Origin: Kineobactrum salinum
Lineage (GTDB): Bacteria > Pseudomonadota > Gammaproteobacteria > Pseudomonadales > Halieaceae
Assembly (NCBI RefSeq): GCF_010669285.1
Contig: NZ_CP048711.1
Span: 4,402,001-4,466,000 of the forward strand
Reading direction: 5' to 3'
DNA: 64,000 bases
This document shows positions 56,701-64,000 of this stretch, piece by piece (positions within the stretch are counted from its first letter, which is position 1; each line of letters begins with the position of its first letter). The notes under the pieces are model-generated. The model saw only the letters and a list, made by a program, of their open reading frames with translations, did not search any database and was not told where the DNA came from. The position numbers and the translations under genes were made by a program.

Positions 56701-57747
56701 ATGGAGGATCCCAACATCCGCTCTGACCCGACATCGCCCCTGAACCAACCGCCACGCGGCATGATGGCATCCGCGCTGTTCAGCAACAGAACGCTGTTGG
56801 CCACGCACAATCCCGGGCAGGCCAGGGCAAGTGTGGAAAATGTATTTTTCCGGCACAGGCTGCGTACCAGCGGCAGCGGCTTCAATCCGATCAATTTCAT
56901 TCATCGCGGCGCGGGGTTGTCATCGCTGACCTTCAACCTGATCAGCTACGGCAGTGACGTCGAGGTCTCCGTAGACTATATCGACCGCAGCCACTATGTT
57001 CTGGTGACGCCGCTGAACCTCAAGGCGGTGGTGCACAATCACGATACTCGGTCCGACCTGGAAAGCGGCGAGCTGATCGTATTGGACCCCATGCGGCGGT
57101 TTTGCTTTGAAATGGAAGCGGCCCACAGCCACTTGGCCATCGGTATCCCCAAGCAAAGGCTCAACGCTCACCTGCTGCAGCATTATCCCCACCTTGCCGG
57201 ACAGCGGATAGAGTTTCGCAGCACACCCTATTCGCAAAAGAACATCGGCTCCGGTCTGTTCGATTACCTGGCCTATATCTGCCGGGAAATCGATCGGCCG
57301 GGCACCATGACCCGGCACAATGCGGTGGCGAGTTCGATTGAGGACTCTTTCCTGACCCTGCTTATTGCTACGCTACTGGAGGCGCAGGATCCCTCGCTAT
57401 TGCTGGACTTTGGAAGCCACGTACCGGCCTGCGTGCTGCGCGCTGAAGAGTTCATGGAGCAAAACCTGAGCGAAGAAATCAGTTCGGAGGATATTGTCGC
57501 GGTGGCGGGAGTCCCCACCCGTACCCTGTACCACGGCTTCCGCAAGCACCGCGGCGTCAGCCCTGTACACTGGTTGCGCTTGCGGCGTCTGCGCCAGGCT
57601 CGCCTGGATCTACTGGCAGCCGCAAGCACCGCAGTCAGCGTGACCGATGTCGCCCAGCTGTACCAGTTCTCCCATGTCGGGCGTTTCTCCCGCGCCTATT
57701 TCGAGGAATTCGGGGAATACCCCTCCGATACGCTGAGACGGCTCTAG
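56701..57747 (+). CDS. AraC-family transcriptional regulator
   Basis: About 348 residues. An N-terminal AraC-binding-like domain (residues ~50-215) precedes two helix-turn-helix motifs: ISSEDIVAVAGVPTRTLYHG with GVSPVHWLRLRRLRQARLDL, and VTDVAQLYQFSHVGRFSRAY. Resembles the AraC_binding_2 (FeaR-like) group. ATG 56701 is used; 56662 is possible. Probably controls the receptor/oxidoreductase genes downstream. Confidence 0.88.
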   Translation: MEDPNIRSDPTSPLNQPPRGMMASALFSNRTLLATHNPGQARASVENVFFRHRLRTSGSGFNPINFIHRGAGLSSLTFNLISYGSDVEVSVDYIDRSHYVLVTPLNLKAVVHNHDTRSDLESGELIVLDPMRRFCFEMEAAHSHLAIGIPKQRLNAHLLQHYPHLAGQRIEFRSTPYSQKNIGSGLFDYLAYICREIDRPGTMTRHNAVASSIEDSFLTLLIATLLEAQDPSLLLDFGSHVPACVLRAEEFMEQNLSEEISSEDIVAVAGVPTRTLYHGFRKHRGVSPVHWLRLRRLRQARLDLLAAASTAVSVTDVAQLYQFSHVGRFSRAYFEEFGEYPSDTLRRL

Positions 57748-57908
57748 CCCGCCTGCGTGGACCACCCACTACCCTAATACACCGCGTTCGCGGCACCCCT
57801 TGCAGAAAACGACCTCGGCTTGCCAGTAGTGGCTTGTGAGCCTGATTCAGGCTGTGACACGCTCGTTGCCACTGACAATGGCGCTATAAGCATAGGCGGG
57901 AGAACCAC

Positions 57909-60292
57909 ATGCAAGACGTTATTAAACGGGTCGTCCATAGTCCGGTAGGGGAATAGTTCACCGCAACAGCCGACTGGCGGCGGCCGGTGTAGTGGCGCTG
58001 GCGATGATGCCACCGCCGGTGGCCATCGCCCAAACCCAGTCCGGCGCGATGCTGGAAGAGGTCATCGTCAGCGCCCGGCGCCGCAGCGAGAGCTTGCAGG
58101 AAACACCTGTAGCAGTGACAGCGCTGGGTGCAGAGGCCCTGGATGTGCGCAACATACAATCAGTGGCAGACATCAACCAGTTCGTGCCCAACCTGCAATT
58201 TGACAGCACTGCCTCGGAGTCGGGCGGAGGCGGCGCTCCGCAGATCTATATCCGCGGCATCGGGCAGACCGACTACACCATTACCGTGGAGCCTGGAGTG
58301 GGCCTCTACCTCGATGGGGTGTACATCGGTAAATCAGTGGGCTCCCTGCTGGACGCCGTGGATCTGGATCGTATCGAAGTGCTGCGCGGTCCGCAGGGGA
58401 CCTTGTTCGGCAAAAACACCATCGGCGGCGCGATACTGCTGAGCTCGACGCGGCCCGGCCCCGAGAAGGAGTTCAGCATCGATGTCACCACCGGCCGCTA
58501 CGACCGGCTGGACGTGAAAGCCTCGGCCAACCTCCCCGTGAATGACCGTTTCCGGTTGCGTGCTTCTGCTGCCTCATTGAGCCGCGACGGACATGTAAAG
58601 CGTGTTCTCACCGGGGGCGAGCAGGGCAACAAGGATGCACTCACCGGCCGCCTGTCCGGGGAACTGGATATCACCGACACGCTGCAGATGAGCTTCGCGC
58701 TGGACGGAACCCGCTCCCGTGAGCAGTCTCCCGGCCAGATAATGGTGAGCGTCGACGAAAACGCCTTCTTCGCCTCATTGCACAACAGCATCGCCTTTCC
58801 GGCCTGCGCGCCAACGCCAGGCAATGCCGCACGCTTCGACAATGCTGCCTGTGCCAACAGCCAGTATGTGCGAGACATCGATGACCTGGAGAATACCAAT
58901 ACCGGTCCCAACCAGTCCGACACCGATGTCTGGGGCGCGCATCTCACCTTCGACTGGGAACTGGGCGGCGCAGACCTGAAATCCATCACCGCTTACCGCG
59001 AAGCCTCCGCCGATGTACTGCAGGAGCTCACCGGCATTCCCGCCTACCTCAACACGATCGGCCAGGACATCGATCTGGAGCAGTTCAGTCAGGAATTCCA
59101 GTTCTCAGGCAGTGCCATGGACGATCGTCTTGATTTCCTGTTGGGCCTGTTTTACATGAGCGAAAAAGGCCACCAGGATTTCCCCGTAATGCTGGAGCCG
59201 GTGCAGTTCACCAGCGGCGGCGCCATCGACAACGACAGTTCCGCTGTCTTCGGCCAGCTTGGCTATCAACTTAGCGACACCCTGTCGTTGACTCTGGGCG
59301 CGCGCTACAGTCGCGAAAAGCGCCGCTTTTTGCCACAGCAGCAGATCGACAATGTGCCGGCCCTCTATGAACCGTTCTGGGCGGGATTCGCCGAGACCAC
59401 CGGCGGCGGCTTCCTGGTGCAGGAAAACCTGCCCCTTTTCCCCGAGGTTGAGGTGTCGCGCTCCGACAACCAGTTCACTCCCTCAGTCACGCTGGATTAC
59501 CAGTTCGCGGAGGGCTCCTTGCTTTACCTCAGCTATTCCAAGGGCTTCAAGGGCGGCGGCTTCACGATGCGGGGCTTCCCGCCGGTAATTCCCGGTGTCA
59601 CCACGCCGGAGACAGATCCTGCGTTGCTCATTCCGAGCTTCGGGCCCGAGGAGGCCGAAGTCTACGAGGCCGGATTCAAGGCGGAATTTTTCCAGCGCCG
59701 TCTGCGCCTCAACGTCGCGATGTTCCACACCGATTACCAGGATGTGCAGCTGACGGCGAACGCCGGGCCCAGTGCCTTTGTGCCGGTACTGATCAACGCT
59801 GGTGACGCCCGCATTCGCGGCCTGGAAGTGGAAACCGAGATCGTGGTAGCGGACTGGTTCCACATCAATGCCGGGGCCGGTTACCTGAACAGCGAGTACG
59901 AAAGTCTCTCGCAAGCCGCCATCGATGCAGGCACCTCGATAGACAACGAACTCCCAAATTCGCCGGAATGGACGGCCACAGTAGGCTTCACCGCAGATAT
60001 CTTCAACGACGACAAAGGCCACCTCTACCTGCGCGGCGATCTGTCCTTCAAGGACTCCCACTACAAGACAGTCGCGAACGAAGAGTTCCTGAACCAGGAA
60101 AGCTATTCCCTGTTGAACGCCGCACTGAGCTATACGCTGCCCGGTGATCGGTGGCGTATTACCGCTGGTGCGACCAACCTCACCGACGAGGTATATATTG
60201 TCAGCGGCGTAGCCAACGACGGCATCGGCTATGGCCAGGCCGTGGTCTCACGGCCGCGGGAATGGTTCCTTGGGCTGAAATACACCTACTGA
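57909..60292 (+). CDS. TonB-dependent outer-membrane receptor, 5' end with apparent frameshift
   Basis: Mature plug begins EEVIVSARRRSESLQETPVA (TonB-box-like) and the barrel ends LGLKYTY, with a C-terminal aromatic. YIRGIGQTDYTITVEPGVGL and RIEVLRGPQGTLFGKNTIGG are plug hallmarks. The long frame has only an internal GTG at 57992, inside the signal peptide. ATG 57909 with GGGAG opens MQDVIKRVVHSPVG, and one more G in GGGG at 57948-57951 joins it to IVHRNSRLAAAGVVALAMMP. The substrate is probably an organic compound of the cluster rather than iron, judged from neighbours only. Confidence 0.87.
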
Positions 60293-60314
60293 CTTTATCC
60301 AGGGAGAGTTTTAT

Positions 60315-61328
60315 ATGTCCGTCAAGTTCAGTGTGATGATTACTGGTATGTACCCCATGGATGCCTACGTGGGCTGGGCGCAAAAAATAGAGCACTACGG
60401 TTTCGACGAACTGCATATCGCCGATGACCTGATCTTCCGTCCCGCCTGGCCCATCCTGACGCTGATCGGTGCCAATACCAGCCGTATCCGGCTGGGCCCG
60501 GCCATCGTCACGCCCCAGGTGGCGCATCCGGCGTACCACGCAGCGAATCTCGTTGCGCTGGACGAGCTCACCGGTGGACGCGCTATCTGCGGTGTCGGGC
60601 GTGGCGGATTCAATCCCATGCTGGGTATTACCAATCCGAAGAAGCCGATCAAAATGTTGCGCGAGGCGCACGAGTTGATGCAGCGCATGATCTCCGGCAG
60701 CCGCGAACCCTACGAAGGTGAGTTTTTCAGCGCCACCTCCGATCTGTTTTTCCAGTTTGATGTGCTGCGCCGGGATATTCCTGTCTTCATCGGCACCTGG
60801 GGTCCGCAAATGGCGATGATGGCGGGCAAGGTGGCCAGTGGCTTCAAGGCCGACTGCACCTGGAGTCCTTCCTATCTTGCTCACCTGCGGGACCAGTTTT
60901 TCAAGGGTGCCGAGGCGGAAAACCGCGATCCCTCGAAGCTGGATGTGATCGTGGGGCCACTGTGCTCGCTGTCCCGCGACCGCGACGCGGCCATCGATCA
61001 CATCAAGGGGATGCTGGCACTGCTGCAACCCATGCTGGCGCCCATGCCCGCCAATGAGGGCATTCCCGAAGATGAGATACAGGGCGCCTTCGAGGCTTTT
61101 CAGGCCGGCGATGTGGAAAAGGCCAAGAGCATGGTTTCCGATCGCGCGGTACGCGCCTTCTCCGTCAGCGGCACGGCGGCGGATGCCATTCCCCAGATCG
61201 AGGAAATGCTGGCAGCCGGCGCCACACATATCGCCTTCGGGCCGCCCCTTGGGCCGGATTTCGACGAGGCGCTGGATATCATCGCCAAGGATATCCTGCC
61301 CCACTTCAGCAAACTACGGGAACACTGA
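60315..61328 (+). CDS. LLM-class (luciferase-like) flavin/F420-dependent oxidoreductase
   Basis: 337 residues, TIM barrel. FDELHIADDLIFRPAWPILT, LGPAIVTPQVAHPAYHAANL and RAICGVGRGGF match the F420-dependent methylene-H4MPT reductase-like group. FMN or F420 use cannot be decided. It lies 23 bases after the receptor, with AGGGAG upstream. Confidence 0.88.
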   Translation: MSVKFSVMITGMYPMDAYVGWAQKIEHYGFDELHIADDLIFRPAWPILTLIGANTSRIRLGPAIVTPQVAHPAYHAANLVALDELTGGRAICGVGRGGFNPMLGITNPKKPIKMLREAHELMQRMISGSREPYEGEFFSATSDLFFQFDVLRRDIPVFIGTWGPQMAMMAGKVASGFKADCTWSPSYLAHLRDQFFKGAEAENRDPSKLDVIVGPLCSLSRDRDAAIDHIKGMLALLQPMLAPMPANEGIPEDEIQGAFEAFQAGDVEKAKSMVSDRAVRAFSVSGTAADAIPQIEEMLAAGATHIAFGPPLGPDFDEALDIIAKDILPHFSKLREH

Positions 61329-61348
61329 AAACTGTCAGGAGAACCACG

Positions 61349-61780
61349 ATGAGCGAAATCAAGGAAAAACTGTTGGAAGATGTCTACGCCGCCTGGCGGC
61401 GTCATGACATCGACGGCCTGGTGAGCCATTTTACTGAGGACTGCGTGTACGAAGACCTCGCCATGGGCGCCACCAATAACGGCCGCGATGGGTTACGCCA
61501 ATTCGCCGAAGAGGTGCTGAAAACCATGCCGGACTTCCGGGTGGAATACACCCGGCGTTTCGCCACGGAAGAGTTCGGCGCGGGACAGTGGGTGATCACC
61601 GCCACCTGGAACGGTGACTTCGAAGGGGTCGACTGCACCGGCAAACCGGTAAAGTTCACCGGTCTGTCTTACTATGAGTTCGAGGGTGACAAAATCAGCA
61701 AGGGCATGGACTGCTGGGATTTCACTGTCATGATGAAACAGTTCGGCGTCCTGCGGGACGATTTACGATTGCTGAAATAA
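61349..61780 (+). CDS. SnoaL-like / ester cyclase protein
   Basis: 143 residues of the NTF2-like fold: VYAAWRRHDIDGLVSHFTED, NGRDGLRQFAEEVLKTMPDF, then WVITATWNGDFEGVDCTGKP and FTGLSYYEFEGDKISKGMDC. The conserved His/Asp pattern suggests a cyclase or isomerase, or a ligand-binding role. AGGAG upstream; 20 bases after the LLM gene. Confidence 0.85.
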   Translation: MSEIKEKLLEDVYAAWRRHDIDGLVSHFTEDCVYEDLAMGATNNGRDGLRQFAEEVLKTMPDFRVEYTRRFATEEFGAGQWVITATWNGDFEGVDCTGKPVKFTGLSYYEFEGDKISKGMDCWDFTVMMKQFGVLRDDLRLLK

Positions 61781-61795
61781 AAAGGGTCAATCGCC

Positions 61796-63901
61796 ATGGG
61801 CGTGTTGCGAAACTGTACACTTGCCGTAACGCTGGCTTGCTTTGCCGGCACTGTATCAGGCGGGGAAGCGCCACCAGTTACGAAGGTGACCGGCGAGCGC
61901 ATCGTCCAGGCGGACCGCGAACCGGAGAACTGGTTGAGCCACGGTCGTACTTATGCGGAGGACCGCTTCAGTCCTCTGAAGCAGATCAATACCGGCAATG
62001 CAGGCCGGCTGCGCTTGGCCTGGTACCACGATCTCGATACCGCTCGCGGTCAGGAAGCGACGCCCATCGTCGTAGACGGGCGTCTCTATACCACCAGTGC
62101 CTGGAGCAAGGTACAGGCCTTCGACGCCGCGACCGGTGAGTTGCTTTGGCAATTTGATCCGGAGGTGCCCGGCGAGACTGCCGTCAAGGCCTGTTGCGAC
62201 GTGGTCAACCGCGGTGCCGCGGTATGGCAGGATAAAATCTATGTCGGCACGCTCGATGGCCGGCTGATCGCGCTGGATTCCAGCAACGGAGAAAAGCTGT
62301 GGTCCACGCTGACCGTCGATCGTGACAAGCCCTACACGATCACCGGCGCGCCGCGGGTGGTGAAGGGGAAGGTGCTGATTGGCAACGGCGGCGGCGAGTT
62401 CGGCGTGCGCGGCTATGTATCGGCCTACGACGCCGACAGCGGTGAGCTGGCCTGGCGCTTCTACACAGTGCCCGGCGATCCCTCGAAACCGCTGGAAAAC
62501 CCGATCCATCGCGAGGCCGCAAAGACCTGGTCCGGTGAGTGGTGGCGTCACGGGGGCGGCGGCACCGTATGGGACTCAATGTCCTACGATCCCGAACTCG
62601 ACCTGCTGTATATCGGGGTGGGCAACGGCAGCCCCTGGAATCCCGACGTGCGCAGCCCTGGCGGCGGCGACAACCTGTTTCTCTCCTCCATTGTGGCGCT
62701 GCGCCCCGATACCGGCGAATATGTCTGGCACTACCAGACTACACCGGGCGATCGCTGGGACTATACCGCCACTCAGCAGATGATTCTCGCAACGCTGGAA
62801 ATAGAGGGCGAACCCCGCAAGGTGCTGATGCAGGCACCGAAGAACGGTTTCTTCTATGTACTGGATCGTGCCACCGGTGAACTGCTCTCCGCCGAGCCCT
62901 TCGTGCCGGTCAACTGGGCTTCCGGTGTCGACCTGGACACTGGCCGTCCCGCTATCAATCCTGACGCCTACTACAACAAGAGCGGCAAGCCCTGGCTGGC
63001 CATGCCAGGCGCCCTGGGTGCCCATAACTGGCACTCCATGGCATTCCATCCTGGCACGGGTCTGGTCTACCTGCCGGCACAGGAAATGGGCTTCGCCTAT
63101 ATCAATGACCCGGCATTTCGCATGAGTGAGCTGGCAATCAATCTGGGCATCGACCTGGCCGCCGCCAGCCTGCCGCAGGATCCCGCGGTCAAGAAGGAGA
63201 TCCTCGACAGCATGGGAGGACACCTGTTGGCCTGGGATCCGGTCAAGCAGAGCGAGGTGTGGCGCTTCCAGCATCCCGGCCCCTGGAATGGCGGCGTGCT
63301 GGCCACGGCGGGCGATCTTGTCTTCCAGGGCAATGCGGCGGGCATCTTTGCCGCCTACCACGCCACTACTGGCGAGCAGCTATGGTCCTTCCCCACGCAG
63401 ACCGGCGTCGTCGCGGCGCCTGTGAGCTATACCGTCGAGGGCACCCAGTACATCACCGTCGTCGCCGGCTGGGGCGGCATTTTTCCGCTGCTGACTGGGG
63501 AAATCGCGCATATCTCGGGTGTTAGCGGCAACCGCAGCCGGGTATTGACCTTCGCCCTGGATGGCGAGGCGTCTCTCCCCGCGTTGGCCTCGGAAGCCTC
63601 AGAGCATCGTGAGCCGCCGGCACGACCCGAACAGTTCGCGTCCGCCGGCACTGTGGATGAAGGCAAGCGTATCTATCATCGCTACTGCATCGGCTGCCAC
63701 GGCGATGCCGCGGTGTCCGGCGGCATACTGCCGGACCTGCGCTGGTCCGCCCTGCTGGGCAGCGACGACGCGTGGTGGACCGTGGTCGGGAAGGGCGCCT
63801 TGCGCGACCAGGGCATGGTGGGATTCGCCAGCGTGCTGAAGCCCGAGGATGCCGAGGCGGTGCGTGCCTACGTGATAAAGCGCGCTCACGAGACCGATTG
63901 A
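61796..63901 (+). CDS. PQQ-dependent quinohaemoprotein alcohol dehydrogenase
   Basis: Periplasmic, 701 residues. A signal peptide (LAVTLACFAGTVSG) precedes the eight-bladed propeller; the vicinal Cys pair near PQQ is in VKACCDVVNRG. WDYTATQQMILATLEIEGEP and the repeated tryptophan docking motifs (GELLWQFDP, GEQLWSFPT) are present. The C-terminal cytochrome c has YCIGCHGD with a likely Met ligand in DQGMVGFASVL: a type II enzyme passing electrons to a c-type carrier. Last gene of the cluster. Confidence 0.92.
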   Translation: MGVLRNCTLAVTLACFAGTVSGGEAPPVTKVTGERIVQADREPENWLSHGRTYAEDRFSPLKQINTGNAGRLRLAWYHDLDTARGQEATPIVVDGRLYTTSAWSKVQAFDAATGELLWQFDPEVPGETAVKACCDVVNRGAAVWQDKIYVGTLDGRLIALDSSNGEKLWSTLTVDRDKPYTITGAPRVVKGKVLIGNGGGEFGVRGYVSAYDADSGELAWRFYTVPGDPSKPLENPIHREAAKTWSGEWWRHGGGGTVWDSMSYDPELDLLYIGVGNGSPWNPDVRSPGGGDNLFLSSIVALRPDTGEYVWHYQTTPGDRWDYTATQQMILATLEIEGEPRKVLMQAPKNGFFYVLDRATGELLSAEPFVPVNWASGVDLDTGRPAINPDAYYNKSGKPWLAMPGALGAHNWHSMAFHPGTGLVYLPAQEMGFAYINDPAFRMSELAINLGIDLAAASLPQDPAVKKEILDSMGGHLLAWDPVKQSEVWRFQHPGPWNGGVLATAGDLVFQGNAAGIFAAYHATTGEQLWSFPTQTGVVAAPVSYTVEGTQYITVVAGWGGIFPLLTGEIAHISGVSGNRSRVLTFALDGEASLPALASEASEHREPPARPEQFASAGTVDEGKRIYHRYCIGCHGDAAVSGGILPDLRWSALLGSDDAWWTVVGKGALRDQGMVGFASVLKPEDAEAVRAYVIKRAHETD

Positions 63902-64000
63902 GAGTAGCCGGGTCTGTAGAATCAGTCCACCGTAGTGGTTATAATCCCCGAGCCTTCTCGCCAGACAGGGCGGAAGCACCAACAATCTCCATGGGGGTAT
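63902..64000. other. Window edge, possible promoter for the next gene
   Basis: TATAAT at 63940-63945 with a poor -35, and ATG at 63992 (ATGGGGGTAT) without a strong ribosome site. Too short to identify a gene. Confidence 0.25.

Overview
The window looks like chromosomal DNA of a GC-rich marine gammaproteobacterium, most like the Cellvibrionales (Halieaceae/Spongiibacteraceae) or a Pseudomonas relative. This rests on gene order: lysR<->leuC-leuD-leuB-asd-fimV-truA-trpF-trpB-trpA-accD-folC-dedD-cvpA-purF-metZ matches the Pseudomonas leu/pur block apart from the trpBA insertion, and lpxH-ppiB-glnS-cysS-(island)-folD-tRNA matches a second Pseudomonas block. No species call is possible from the sequence alone.

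Layout. 1-17.3 kb: leucine, aspartate-family, tryptophan, malonyl-CoA, folate, purine and methionine genes, mostly co-directional with overlapping starts and stops. 17.6-21.6 kb: a moxR / DUF58 / TgpA-type transglutaminase operon. 21.6-24.0 kb, minus strand: GNAT acetyltransferase, C39-like peptidase and QEGLA (DUF1704) proteins. 24.7-29.0 kb: speA, a carboxy(nor)spermidine dehydrogenase and nspC, a polyamine route. 29.1-35.9 kb: bactofilin, acnB, a DUF1289 protein, miaE. 35.2-39.6 kb: lpxH, ppiB, glnS, cysS. 39.6-55.3 kb: an accessory island of lower GC, flanked by two copies of the cysS/folD junction. It holds small stand-alone genes, three toxin-antitoxin pairs (vapBC, ccdAB, brnTA), attC-like palindromes, and IS66 and other transposase remnants; no integrase gene is visible. 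55.3-56.6 kb: folD, tRNA-Pro(UGG), tRNA-His(GUG). 56.7-63.9 kb: AraC regulator, TonB-dependent receptor, LLM-family oxidoreductase, SnoaL-like protein and a PQQ/haem c alcohol dehydrogenase, a likely uptake-and-oxidation cluster of unknown substrate.

Three features stand out. (1) Five intergenic copies of a roughly 100-nt palindromic element: a conserved 52-nt core with two internal hairpins, enclosed by a 21-26 bp perfect stem whose sequence differs from locus to locus. (2) The island, which reads as an integron-derived cassette array without integrase (CALIN-like). (3) At least eight apparent one-base losses, nearly all in C or G runs, that break conserved genes (fimV, dedD, DUF58, speA twice, nspC, glnS, the receptor start). 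They are best explained as homopolymer undercalls in the assembly, so those genes are annotated here at their intended full extents.
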